Shown here in pieces: positions 51,127 to 60,558 of a stretch of 64,000 bases of DNA; positions within the stretch are counted from its first letter, which is position 1, and every line of letters starts with the position of its first letter. The stretch comes from CAWBLP01 sp963721065 (lineage in GTDB: Bacteria > Pseudomonadota > Alphaproteobacteria > Acetobacterales > Acetobacteraceae), in contig CAVRHO010000002.1 in NCBI GenBank assembly GCA_963721065.1, positions 124,001 through 188,000 of the forward strand, in the 5' to 3' direction. A model generated the notes under the pieces. The model worked only from the letters and a program-made list of their open reading frames with translations. It did not search any database and was not told the origin of the DNA. The position numbers were made by a program, and so were the translations under genes.

Positions 51127-51993
51127 ATGGCGACATCGACGCTCCCCTGCAGGAATGCCGGTCGCTGGTCCGCCGGCGACTGCGGGCGATCGCCCCGCTC
51201 GGCCCGCCGGCGCGGGCGATCATGCGGGCGGTGGCTGGCGCTGCTCGTCGCCCTGCTGCTGCCGCGCCTGGCCGCGGCCGCGGGGTGCGCGCCGATCGCG
51301 TCCGCCGAACCGCGGGCCTGGCTGGCGCGTGCGGCCGACGATGCCGTGCGCATCACGTTCCTCGGCCACGCCAGCTTCCTGATCGAGACGCCGCAGCACG
51401 TCACCGCGCTGACCGACTACAATGGGATCAACATCCCGGCCGATCCGCCCGACGTCGCGACCATGAACCACGCGCATCCGTCGCATTACACCGGCGATCC
51501 GGACCCGCGCATTCCGCACGTGCTGCGCGGGTGGGCGGAAGACGGGACGCCGCGGCTGTACGACCTGGTGGTGCGTGACCTGCGGGTGAGCAATCTGCCC
51601 ACCAACATCCGCGACGCGGACGGCGCGACCGAACACGACGGGAACTCGATTTTCATCTTCGAGACGGCGGGCCTGTGCATCGCGCATCTCTCGCACCTGC
51701 ATCACCTGCTGCAGCCGCAGGACCTGGACACGCTCGGCCGTATCGACGTTGTCATGGCCCCGGTGGACGGCGCCTATACGATGAGCCAGGCGGATATGGT
51801 TCGTGTACTGCAACAAATACAGCCGCGCATGGTGCTGCCGATGCATTATTTCACCCGGGATGTGCTGGACAGCTTCCTGGCGCGGGTGCGCGACCGCTAC
51901 GCGATCCAGGAGAGTGCGTCGTCCACGCTGCGGCTCTCCCGCGCCACTCTGCCGATCCGGCCAACGGTTGTGGTGCTGGCGGGAAGTGATTGA
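51127..51993 (+). CDS. Secreted MBL-fold (UlaG-like) metallohydrolase
   Basis: A 288-residue protein. From ATG 51127 a basic N-terminus is followed by a hydrophobic stretch (WLALLVALLLPRLAAAAGC), a signal peptide, possibly with a lipobox. The mature part has VRITFLGHASFLIETPQHVT and then NHAHPSHYTG, in which the usual HxHxDH metal motif is changed to HxHxSH. LSHLHHLLQP and DVVMAPVDGAYTM continue the fold. The Asp-to-Ser change may lower or alter metal binding. The final ligand region is LPMHYFTRD. Substrate unknown. Confidence 0.8.
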   Translation: MATSTLPCRNAGRWSAGDCGRSPRSARRRGRSCGRWLALLVALLLPRLAAAAGCAPIASAEPRAWLARAADDAVRITFLGHASFLIETPQHVTALTDYNGINIPADPPDVATMNHAHPSHYTGDPDPRIPHVLRGWAEDGTPRLYDLVVRDLRVSNLPTNIRDADGATEHDGNSIFIFETAGLCIAHLSHLHHLLQPQDLDTLGRIDVVMAPVDGAYTMSQADMVRVLQQIQPRMVLPMHYFTRDVLDSFLARVRDRYAIQESASSTLRLSRATLPIRPTVVVLAGSD

Positions 51994-52942
51994 GAACGGC
52001 CGCTTTCGGGGGCTCCGGCGGTCGCACAGCGCGTGTGCTTGACTGCCACTCAAGAGTGGTACTATTTAGCGTTTTGGGTACCGGTGAAGTGCGGGGCGGT
52101 TCCGTCTCCAAATTCGGGCCTTGAGTTTCCAAGAATGGGCAGTTCATTCTCCGAGTGAACTGTGGATACGGCTGTGTTTGAGGAGGTTCATTGATTGGCG
52201 GCGGCGATCATGAGTGCTTATTGAGGTCCCGTGGCCGGGCTACAGCGGTCTCGCCGGACCTGATCGGGCTTGGCCGCAGGCTTCCGCGGCCTGCACAACC
52301 GGCGGCGCGTGGGGCTGGCATACGTGGGGCTGGCATATAGGTGTGTGCGTTCCGAAAGTGATTGACTGACGATTTACAGTTCGGCGCGATAAGCGCTTGG
52401 AATGGCTCGCGCTGGGTGGACAAATTCCACGGCCGGCGCACTCCGCAGGCAGCAAGGAAAGCGACGTCATCCGCGCGCGTGCGGCTTCTGTCGCAACGCC
52501 GGTTTGCCAGGTTCGTCCCGGGAATGCCCATGAAGGGTGCCGACGTTCGGCAGTCGCGACTTGGCCGTGTCCCCAATTATTCAGATATTCCGCAGATTGG
52601 ATTCGCGGCCGTGGAAATTATCAGCGATGTCATCTCTCGGCCGCAGGTCGCCTTTCGGTTCGAACCGGCCGGTTCTGCCGTGCAGGACATGGAATTGCTT
52701 TTGGTCAACTACGTTCGTGGTACCTTAGCCACAGTCAGGTCGTTGACGGGGGACATTGATGAGGCCTCCGATTTTGATCGTTGCATCCCAGCGCAATTCC
52801 GTATAGTAAAAAGGAAATATTCAGGTTCGGGTCTAGGGGATCGTAAACATTGGTCGTGAAAATGTCACACCTCGGTTGTGATGAGTCCCATGATTCTGGT
52901 TGGCTTGTGTATGGGGCAAGTGCAGCGAAGGTTACCACTTCC
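51994..52942. other. Gene-poor stretch with lower GC content
   Basis: About 950 bases, visibly less GC-rich than the flanks (for example ATTATTCAGATATTCCGCAG and GTAAAAAGGAAATATTCAGG). Codon use in the open frames here is unlike the window's genes. One possible frame at 52362-52859 is listed separately. No integrase, transposase or repeat boundary is seen. It may be a decayed insertion. Confidence 0.5.
52362..52859 (+). CDS. Possible small protein, unsupported by similarity
   Basis: An open frame of 165 codons in the lower-GC stretch. The second half (VPNYSDIPQIGFAAVEIISD, then VISRPQVAFRFEPAG) looks more protein-like than the first, which is rich in Arg and Ser. An ATG at 52530 could start the plausible part. 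I recognise no family. The lack of a clear ribosome-binding site and the unusual composition mean it may be noncoding. Confidence 0.2.
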   Translation: MTDDLQFGAISAWNGSRWVDKFHGRRTPQAARKATSSARVRLLSQRRFARFVPGMPMKGADVRQSRLGRVPNYSDIPQIGFAAVEIISDVISRPQVAFRFEPAGSAVQDMELLLVNYVRGTLATVRSLTGDIDEASDFDRCIPAQFRIVKRKYSGSGLGDRKHWS

Positions 52943-53254
52943 ATGACACTGAACACAAAAGAAAAAGACGCCGAATTGTTACGAACGTGTTCAGAATTTC
53001 ACCAGGTCAATGCAGAACTTGACCGCCTCGTCTCCAACGATCTTGAGCCGCCGGAGCCCAGGCTCCGCGCATTGCACAAAAGCTGGCAGGAGGCATGTCG
53101 GCGCGCAACTTCGCTCGTCGCCAGCACCGTCGAGGGCCGCCGCGCCAAGGCCGCCATGCTGGTCTGTGTCCTGGACGTCATCCTTGGCCAGGCCCAGGAG
53201 CGCGAACTGCACGAACTGCTGGCAGAATCGCTCGCCCGCGACCTGCTGCGCTGA
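52943..53254 (+). CDS. Hypothetical protein, mainly helical
   Basis: A 103-residue protein starting MTLNTKEKDAELLRTCSEFH. It is charged and predicted almost wholly helical, with a run LHKSWQEACRRATSLVASTV and a Leu-rich tail (LHELLAESLARDLL). The second half has normal high-GC codon use, while the start lies at the edge of the lower-GC stretch. I do not recognise the family. It is transcribed toward the creatininase gene, 264 bases further on, with nothing seen between. Confidence 0.5.
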   Translation: MTLNTKEKDAELLRTCSEFHQVNAELDRLVSNDLEPPEPRLRALHKSWQEACRRATSLVASTVEGRRAKAAMLVCVLDVILGQAQERELHELLAESLARDLLR

Positions 53255-53518
53255 GCGCGTCTCGCCAGGTCCTGCACGGACCCCGCCCGTCGCCCGCGCG
53301 CCTCAGGGACCGGCCCGTTCCGCTGCTGTCCCTGAATGCGCCCGGACCGCACGGTCCCCGCGCCGGCCATGCGCCGATGTACGACACGCTGACCGCACCT
53401 CCCGGGGCACGACACGCTGACCGTGCCCCCCGGAACCGCGCCCTTCCATCCGTCGCCGATCCGTGCCGACATAGCGCCGTACCGGTCGCGACGGCCGGCG
53501 CGCCGACGGAGGAGTGTG

Positions 53519-54304
53519 ATGGCGGAACCGGAAGTCGAATGGCGCCGACTGCGCGCCGACCAGTTGCGGGAGCAGGCAAGCCGGCAGGCGATCGTCATTC
53601 TGCCGGTCGCGTCGCTGGAGCAGCACGGCCCACACCTGCCCGTGGAAGTCGACTCCCTGCTGGGCGAGACCGTGGCCCAGCGCGCCGCACGCAAGATGCT
53701 GGCCCGCGGCCAACCCACGCTGGTGTTGCCGGTGCTGTGGACCGGCCTCTCCGAACACCACATGAGCTTCGGCGGCACGATCACGCTGGATGTCGCGGCA
53801 TTCAGCGCCGTCGTTGAAGGCGTGGTGCGCTCCGTGCTGCGGCACGGGTTCCAGCGCGTGGTGCTGCTGAACGCCCATGGCGGCAACGAGAACGCCCTGC
53901 GCACCATCACCGACGACCTCTCCCCCAGGCTCGGCGTCCCGCTGGTGCAGTTCACCTACTGGTATGCCGCCGCCGTGGCGATCGCCAAGATCCTGGAAAC
54001 CCAGGGCGGCCTGCAGCACGCCTGCGAGGCGGAAACCGCCATGATGATGGCGGCGCGGCCCGAGCTGGTCGCGCAGGACCGCATCCCCCTGGCCAAGGCG
54101 AACACCACGCCCGACGTGTCCGATGTGGTCGGCGGCGGCGTTTATCGCTGGCGCAGCATCGCCAGCCGCTCCGGCTCCGGCGTCATCGGCAACCCGGAGG
54201 CGGCCACCGCGGAAAAGGGCGAACGCCTGTTCGAGGCGATCGCCGAAGCGGTGGCGACCAAGTTGTGCAATGCGGAGCTGTGGGAATTGCCGTGGCAGAC
54301 GTGA
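53519..54304 (+). CDS. Creatininase-family amidohydrolase
   Basis: A 261-residue protein of the creatininase/FAPy-deformylase family. Metal ligands appear as Glu and His in VASLEQHGPHLPVEVDSLLG, and as His and Glu in LNAHGGNENALRT and HACEAETAMMMA. ATG 53519 follows a strong GGAGGAG. Members hydrolyse cyclic amides in creatinine breakdown, pterin/flavin synthesis or heterocycle catabolism. Two subunits of a molybdenum hydroxylase follow at 79 bases, which favours degradation of an N-heterocycle (inference). Confidence 0.88.
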   Translation: MAEPEVEWRRLRADQLREQASRQAIVILPVASLEQHGPHLPVEVDSLLGETVAQRAARKMLARGQPTLVLPVLWTGLSEHHMSFGGTITLDVAAFSAVVEGVVRSVLRHGFQRVVLLNAHGGNENALRTITDDLSPRLGVPLVQFTYWYAAAVAIAKILETQGGLQHACEAETAMMMAARPELVAQDRIPLAKANTTPDVSDVVGGGVYRWRSIASRSGSGVIGNPEAATAEKGERLFEAIAEAVATKLCNAELWELPWQT

Positions 54305-54382
54305 CGAACGACGTAAAGGCGGCACGAACGAAGATGGCCGGATCCGATCCGGCCGGGACGCAATGGCCGGAGGCAAGCTGAC

Positions 54383-54859
54383 ATGCCCATCCAACTCACC
54401 GTGAACGGAACGTCGCAAAGCGTCACCGCCGCGGAGACCACACCGCTGCTGGACGTCCTGCGCAACCAGCTCAACCTGAAGGGCGCGCGCTACGGCTGCG
54501 GCCTGGAGCAGTGCGGCAGTTGCATGGTGCTGGTGGATGGCGAGCCGATCTATGCCTGCGCGCGGGAGGTCGGCACCGTCGCCGGCCGCCAGGTCATCAC
54601 CATCGAGGGCCTCGGCACCGCCGACAACCCGCACCCGCTGCAGCAGGCTTTCCTGGATGAGCAGGCCGGCCAGTGCGGCTACTGCCTGTCCGGCATCATC
54701 CTGTCGGCGAAAGCGCTGCTGGACCGCAACCCGTCCCCCACCCGCGCCCAGATCGTCGAAGCTCTGGACAAGCACCTTTGCCGCTGCGGTGCCCACCCGC
54801 GCATCCTGCGCGCGGTGGAACAGGCCGCCGCCGCCCTGCGCACGGGAGCCGCCCGATGA
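54383..54859 (+). CDS. [2Fe-2S] subunit of a molybdenum hydroxylase (IorA/NdhS-like)
   Basis: A 158-residue iron-sulfur subunit of the xanthine oxidase family. The plant-type ferredoxin cluster ligands are CGLEQCGSCMVLVDG plus a later Cys in IYACAREVG. The second cluster uses GQCGYCLSGIILSAK and LCRCGAHPRILRAV. It passes electrons from the molybdenum site toward an external acceptor. Isoquinoline 1-oxidoreductase and nicotinate dehydrogenase have this two-subunit form without an FAD subunit, and no FAD subunit is encoded here. Its stop overlaps the large-subunit start. Confidence 0.94.
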   Translation: MPIQLTVNGTSQSVTAAETTPLLDVLRNQLNLKGARYGCGLEQCGSCMVLVDGEPIYACAREVGTVAGRQVITIEGLGTADNPHPLQQAFLDEQAGQCGYCLSGIILSAKALLDRNPSPTRAQIVEALDKHLCRCGAHPRILRAVEQAAAALRTGAAR

Positions 54860-56961
54860 GCGACACGCTGCCCCTGTCCATCCGCAACAACCCGCGCCCC
54901 GACAAATGGCTGCGCTTTCTCCCCGACGGCACCGTCCGCCTCGCCGTCGGCAAGGTGGAACTCGGCCAGGGCAACGTCACCGCCCTGGCGCAGATCGCCG
55001 CCGAGGAGCTGGACATCGACCTGGCCCGCATCGCCGTGCTGTCCGGCGATACCGAGGACGCGCCGGACGAAGGCCAGACCACCTCCAGCCAGTCGATAGA
55101 GGTGTCCGGCCGCTCGGTCCGCCTGGTGACGGCCGAGGTGCGGGCCCGCATCATCGACCGTCTGGCCCAGCGGCTGAACTGCAACCCGGCGGAGATCGCG
55201 GTGCAGGACGGCGCGTTCCAGCGCGGCGACAGCGGCACCGGCTACGACTACTGGAACTTCGCCGCCCCAGAGGACTTCGCCGCCGACATCACCGGCACTG
55301 CGACGCCCAAGCCGCCCGCTTCCTATCGCGTGGTCGGCCAGCCGGTGCGCCGGCGCGACCTGCCGGCGAAGGTCACCGGCGCCGCCTTCGTGCACGACCT
55401 GGTGCGCCCGGACATGCTGCATGCCCGGGTGCTGCGCCAGCCGAACCGCGGCGCCCGCCTGCTCTCACTGGACGAGGACCGCATCCGCCGGGCGGCGGGC
55501 GGAGAGATCCGCGTCGTGCGTACCGGCAACTTCGTCGCCTTCGTCGGCCCGGAGGAGACCGCGGTGCAGCGTGCCGCCGCCGCGGCCCCGGCACACGCGC
55601 AGTGGGAGAACGTGAAGCAACTGACGCCGGAGATGCAGGAGGCCGCCTGGCTGGTCGGCCAGGAGTTGAACGACCGCACATTGTATGCCGACACGCCGGT
55701 GCCGGCCGATACCGTGCAGGCCAGCTACTCCCGGCCCTATATCGCGCACGCCTCGATCGGCCCGTCCTGCGCGCTGGCGGAACTGCGCGACGGGCACCTG
55801 TCGGTGTGGTCGCACACCCAGGGCGTGTATCCGCTGCGCGCCGCGCTGGCCAATGTGCTGGGCATGTCCCCGTCCGACATCACCGTGCGCCACGCGCACG
55901 GCGCCGGCTGTTACGGCCATAACGGCGCGGATGACGTGGCGGTGGATGCCGCGGTGATCGCGCGCGAACTGCCGGGCCAGTGCATCCGCGTGCTGTGGCG
56001 GCGGGAGGACGAGTTCGGCTTCGAACCGTACGGCCCGGCGATGCACGTCACCGTGCGCGCCGCGCTGGACGAGGCCGGCAAGCCCACCGACTGGACGGCG
56101 GAGATCTGGGCGCCGACGCATGTGCAGCGCCCCAGCTCCGGCGGCAACATGCTGACCCACGAGGCGCTGCCCACGCCGCCGCCCGATCCGCGCCCCACCG
56201 ATCCGCCCGAGGCCAATGGCGGCGGCGGGACGCGCAACGCCGTGCCGCTGTACGACTTCGCCACCAAGCGCGTGGTGCATCACCTGGTGCTTCGCCCGCC
56301 GGTGCGCACCTCCGCCCTGCGCGGGCTGGGGGCCTTGCCCAACGTCTTCGCCATCGAGTGCTTCATGGACGAGCTGGCGGAGCGCGCCGGCGTGGACCCG
56401 CTGGAGTACCGGCTGTCGCTGCTGTCGGACCAGCGCGCGCGCGGCGTGCTGCAGAACGTGGCACGTCGCTGCAACTGGGCGGCGCGTGGGCCGGCCGGGT
56501 CCGGACGCGGGCTTGGGCTGGCCTGGGCGCAGTACAAGAACCACGCCGCCTATGCCGCCGTCGCGGTGGAGGTGGAGGTGGACCAGGAAGTCCGGTTGCG
56601 TCGCGTGTGGTGCGCTGCCGATGCCGGCCTGGTGATCAACCCGGACGGCGGGCGCAACCAACTGGAAGGCGGCATCCTGCAGGCCGCCAGCATGACGCTG
56701 AAGGAACAGGTGAAACTGGGCCGCGATGGCGTGGAATCGCTGGACTGGGAAGGTTACCCGATCCTGCGCTTCTCCGAAGTGCCGGACATCGAGACCGAGA
56801 TCATCCCCGCGCCGGACCAGCCCACGCTGGGCATGGGCGAATGCACCATGGGCCCCACGGCGGCGGCGATCGGCAATGCGGTGGCCCACGCCCTGGGCAC
56901 GCGCATCCGCGACATGCCGTTCACGCGCGAGCGCATCGCCGCCGCGTTGCTGCAGGGGTAG
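54856..56961 (+). CDS. Molybdopterin-binding subunit of a xanthine-oxidase-family hydroxylase (IorB-like)
   Basis: A 701-residue large subunit. RLAVGKVELGQGNVTALAQI and EGQTTSSQSIEVSGRSVR belong to the N-terminal Mo-binding part, DLPAKVTGAAFVHDLVRP to the hammerhead, and GCYGHNGADDVAVDAAVIAR and LGMGECTMGPTAAAIGNAVA to the cofactor and catalytic-Glu regions (the E of GMGE). Order and length match aldehyde/isoquinoline oxidoreductases. It begins inside the stop of the [2Fe-2S] subunit. No cytochrome subunit or Mo-cofactor maturation gene is adjacent, so the electron acceptor is unknown. Confidence 0.93.
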   Translation: MSDTLPLSIRNNPRPDKWLRFLPDGTVRLAVGKVELGQGNVTALAQIAAEELDIDLARIAVLSGDTEDAPDEGQTTSSQSIEVSGRSVRLVTAEVRARIIDRLAQRLNCNPAEIAVQDGAFQRGDSGTGYDYWNFAAPEDFAADITGTATPKPPASYRVVGQPVRRRDLPAKVTGAAFVHDLVRPDMLHARVLRQPNRGARLLSLDEDRIRRAAGGEIRVVRTGNFVAFVGPEETAVQRAAAAAPAHAQWENVKQLTPEMQEAAWLVGQELNDRTLYADTPVPADTVQASYSRPYIAHASIGPSCALAELRDGHLSVWSHTQGVYPLRAALANVLGMSPSDITVRHAHGAGCYGHNGADDVAVDAAVIARELPGQCIRVLWRREDEFGFEPYGPAMHVTVRAALDEAGKPTDWTAEIWAPTHVQRPSSGGNMLTHEALPTPPPDPRPTDPPEANGGGGTRNAVPLYDFATKRVVHHLVLRPPVRTSALRGLGALPNVFAIECFMDELAERAGVDPLEYRLSLLSDQRARGVLQNVARRCNWAARGPAGSGRGLGLAWAQYKNHAAYAAVAVEVEVDQEVRLRRVWCAADAGLVINPDGGRNQLEGGILQAASMTLKEQVKLGRDGVESLDWEGYPILRFSEVPDIETEIIPAPDQPTLGMGECTMGPTAAAIGNAVAHALGTRIRDMPFTRERIAAALLQG

Positions 56962-57140
56962 CGCGGGCGCCGGAACGCACGGGCGGCCCGGCCGCCCCGC
57001 CCACCTATGGTCGGCGGAAGCCGACGTTCGGCTCGCGTTGGCGGCGAAGCGGACTGGTGCGATCAATGGGTTCCCATTAAGGGAATTTTATTCTTCGACG
57101 CATAGATGCGGCGGCTCATGTGGTTCCCTGGGGAAAAGCG

Positions 57141-58842
57141 ATGGGACTGGAGTTGCCGCGCCGCATGGCGCTGGGCCTGCGCGGCAAGACGCTTATGTTG
57201 TTCGCCGTCTGCACGCTGCTGATCACCGGCGCAGCCGTTGGTGCATTCTGGGTTCTTCGCGGTGCCCTGGTGCAGTTCCAGACCGATGTGATGGCGAGTC
57301 AGCGGGACGCCATAGGCGCCGTGACACTTCAGGCCGAGTTCAAGAAGCAGGTCCAGGAGTGGAAGGACACGCTGCTGCGTGGCAAGGCCCCTGAGGCATT
57401 CGACAAGTACTGGACCAATTTCCGCCACCGTGAGGCCGCCGTGCGTGCTGATGGGGACCTGCTGAAGCAAACGGTGCGCGATCCCGTTGCAAGGCAACTG
57501 GTGACGGAGTTTCTTGCCGCTCACGAGACCATGGGCAGGGCTTATCGCCGCGGCCTGCAACAGTTCAGGGACGCTGGCTTCGACAGCGCTGCGGGCGACA
57601 AGGCGGTGGCCGGCATCGATAGAGGTCCGACGACCCTACTGACCAAGGCGACACAGCGGCTGATGGCGGACGCGGCTGCGCAGGCGGAAGCGATCCAGGG
57701 ACGGGTGGCGACGGCGATCCGGTTGGCAGGCGGGCTGCTGGCGGGATTCATCGTGATCGGTGCCGGGATGTTTGTGGTCCTGGTCCAGAAGGGGATTACC
57801 GGTCCGTTGGAACGCGCTGTCGGCGTGTTGAGTGCGCTGTCGAAGGGGAACACGGAAGTCGTGATCGCAGGTCTAGGGCGCAGCGACGAAATCGGACAGC
57901 TCGCCGAGGCGATGGAGGCTTTTCGGACCCACATGACAGAGGCCGAGCGCCTTCGCGAGACGCAGCAGGCGGAACAGCAGCGGCAACTCGACCGAGCCGC
58001 GCGTCTCAATACCAGCGTCGTCAGCTTCGAAAGGGGCGTTGCCGAAGTGGTGCATGGCGTGGCGATGGCCTCGACCGAACTGGAGTCCACCGCGCAGGCG
58101 ATGGCGGTCACGGCCGAGCAGACCACGCGGCAGGCCACCACGGTGACACTGGCCTCGGAACACACGACAGAGACCGTTCAGACGGTAGCCGCCGCCGCGG
58201 AACAACTCAGTGCCTCGATCCGGGAGATCAGCCAACAGGTCGCGCAATCGAGCCATATGATCGCTGATGCCGTGAAGCAGGCGCAGGACAGCAACGCGCA
58301 GGTGCAGTCGCTGGCCGGCGCCGCGCAGAAGATCGGCGACGTGGTTCGCATCATTACGGACATTGCCGGGCAGACGAACCTGCTGGCGCTTAACGCAACG
58401 ATCGAAGCGGCACGTGCTGGCGATGCCGGCAAGGGATTTGCCGTCGTGGCATCAGAGGTCAAGGCGCTGGCCGGTCAGACCGCGCGGGCGACGGACGAGA
58501 TTGCAGAGCAGATCAAAGGAATTCAGGAAGCGACACGAGTTCTCGGCACAATCGATTCTCGCGATTTCGGAAACCATCAGCAAGGTGAATGACAACGCGG
58601 TTGCGATCGCCGGGGCGGTGGAACAGCAGGGCGCCGCAACCCAGGAGATCGCGCGTGGGGTGCAGCAGGCGGCCCAAAGCACAGGGGATGTGTCGTCGAA
58701 CATCGGCGGTGTGACGCAGGCGGCGAACCAGACCGGAGCGGCGGCCAGCCAGATTCTGGCAGCCGCGGGCGAGCTGTCGAAGGACAGCGAAATACTGAGG
58801 AAAGAGGTCCACGATTTCCTGCACGAAGTGCGTGCCGCCTAG
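57141..58842 (+). pseudogene. Methyl-accepting chemotaxis protein, frameshift in signalling domain
   Basis: A chemoreceptor with TM1 (LMLFAVCTLLITGAAVGAFW), a periplasmic four-helix sensor (about residues 47-190), TM2 (LAGGLLAGFIVIGAGMFVVL), a HAMP domain (ITGPLERAVGVLSAL) and the hairpin tip DIAGQTNLLALNATIEAARA. At 58536-58541 one extra base (CGA-G-TTC) breaks the frame, and the written frame ends at 58592. The continuing frame supplies the rest of the coiled coil (SILAISETISKVNDNAVAIA to DFLHEVRAA, stop 58842). As written, the descending helix is lost and signalling would fail. It is either a recent mutation or a sequence error. No che genes adjoin. Confidence 0.85.
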
Positions 58843-58860
58843 CGTTCCGCACGAACCGGT

Positions 58861-60540
58861 TCAGCCGCCCGGCGCAGACTGCAGAGCCGTGCTCACGATG
58901 CCCTGTGCCTCCTGCACGATGGCATCGAGATGCGCGCGGTCCCGGAAACTCTCCGCATACAGCTTGTAGATGTTTTCCGTCCCGGATGGCCGGGCGGCGA
59001 ACCAGCCCGCATCGGTGCACACCTTCAGCCCACCGATCGGCGCGTCATTGCCGGGGGCGCGGGTCAGCTTCGCGGTGATCGGCGCGCCGGCGAGGCTCGC
59101 CGCCGTCACGGCGTCCGGCGACAGTTTCTGCAGCCTGGCCTTCAGCTCCGGCGACGCGGGGGCGTCGATGCGGGTGTAGAAGCACGCACCGAATTCGGCT
59201 TCCAGGGCGCGGTAGTGTTCACCGGGATCCTTGCCGGTGCGCGCAAGAATTTCGGCGGCCAGCAGGTCAAGGATCAGGCCGTCCTTGTCTGTCGTCCACA
59301 CCGTGCCGTCCTGGCGCAGGAAGCTCGCGCCGGCACTTTCCTCGCCGCCGAAGCAGCAGGACCCGTCGAACAGGCCGGACACGAACCACTTGAAGCCGAC
59401 CGGCACCTCGTGCAGCCGGCGGCCGAGATGCGCGACCACGCGGTCCACCATGGCGCTGCTGACAAGGGTCTTGCCGACAGCAGCGTGTGCCGGCCAGTGC
59501 GGGCGGTGGCGCAGCAGGTAATCGACGGAAACCGCAATGAAGTGATTGGGATTCATCAGCCCGGCCGAGCGCGTGACGATGCCATGTCGGTCCGAATCCG
59601 GATCGTTGGCGAATGCCAGCCCGTACTTGTCCTTCAACGACAGCAGGCGCGCCATCGCGTACGGGCTGGACGGGTCCATGCGGATCTTGCCGTCATGATC
59701 GACGGTCATGAACCCGAAGGTCGGATCGATGGTCCGGTTGGCGATGTCGATAGTCAGTCCGTGGATCGCGTTGATCGCCTCCCAGTACGGCAGCGAGGCA
59801 CCGCCGAGCGGATCGACGCCCAGCGTGAGGCCGGCCCCGCGAATGGCGTCGATGTCCACGACGGTGCGCAGATCCTCCACATACGGCGTCACCAGGTCCT
59901 GCTGGTGAGTCGTGGCGGCCCGCAGCGCGGCGGACAGCGGCACACGCTTCACCTCGGCATTGCCGCCGGCCAGCAGATCGTTGGCGCGTCGCTGCACCCA
60001 GCCGGTGATATCGACATCCGCCGGTCCGCCGTTGGGCGGATTGTATTTGAACCCGCCGTCCTCCGGCGGGTTGTGCGACGGCGTGATGACGATGCCGTCC
60101 GCCATCTGCTGCGTGCGCCCGCGGTTGTGCACCAGGATGGCACGGGAGATCACCGGCGTGGGCGTCACCCCGTCATCGCGCTGGATGACCGTCTCCACGC
60201 CGTTGGCCGCCAGGACCTCCAGCGCCGTCCGTTGCGCCGGGGCGGACAAGGCATGGGTGTCCTTCCCCAGGTAGAGCGGGCCCGAAATCGACTGATTGGC
60301 ACGGTAGTCGCAAATCGCCTGCGTGACGGCCAGGATATGCGCTTCGGTGAACGAGCCGTTGAGCGACGAGCCGCGGTGCCCGCTGGTGCCGAAACTGACC
60401 CGCTGGTCCGGCCGGTCCATATCGGGTCGCGTCTCGTAATAATCCCGTTCGAGCCGGGCAAGATCCACCAGCATCTCCCTGGGTGCCGGCTTTCCCGCGC
60501 GTGGGGAAATTCCTGCCTGCTCGGCGGGCTTTTCACTCAT
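58861..60540 (-). CDS. pgm: Phosphoglucomutase (alpha-D-glucose phosphate-specific)
   Basis: A 559-residue enzyme interconverting glucose 1-phosphate and glucose 6-phosphate. The phosphoserine loop is IVITPSHNPPEDGGFKYN, the Mg site is FANDPDSDRHGIVT, the sugar-binding loop is FGGEESAGASFLR, and the phosphate-binding loop is ARPSGTENIYK. RVSFGTSGHRGSSLNGSF marks the E. coli Pgm class. It follows glgP by 18 bases on the same strand, so it takes the direct product of glycogen phosphorolysis. Confidence 0.95.
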   Translation of the reverse strand: MSEKPAEQAGISPRAGKPAPREMLVDLARLERDYYETRPDMDRPDQRVSFGTSGHRGSSLNGSFTEAHILAVTQAICDYRANQSISGPLYLGKDTHALSAPAQRTALEVLAANGVETVIQRDDGVTPTPVISRAILVHNRGRTQQMADGIVITPSHNPPEDGGFKYNPPNGGPADVDITGWVQRRANDLLAGGNAEVKRVPLSAALRAATTHQQDLVTPYVEDLRTVVDIDAIRGAGLTLGVDPLGGASLPYWEAINAIHGLTIDIANRTIDPTFGFMTVDHDGKIRMDPSSPYAMARLLSLKDKYGLAFANDPDSDRHGIVTRSAGLMNPNHFIAVSVDYLLRHRPHWPAHAAVGKTLVSSAMVDRVVAHLGRRLHEVPVGFKWFVSGLFDGSCCFGGEESAGASFLRQDGTVWTTDKDGLILDLLAAEILARTGKDPGEHYRALEAEFGACFYTRIDAPASPELKARLQKLSPDAVTAASLAGAPITAKLTRAPGNDAPIGGLKVCTDAGWFAARPSGTENIYKLYAESFRDRAHLDAIVQEAQGIVSTALQSAPGG

Positions 60541-60558
60541 CGTTCGTTCCTTCTTCCG

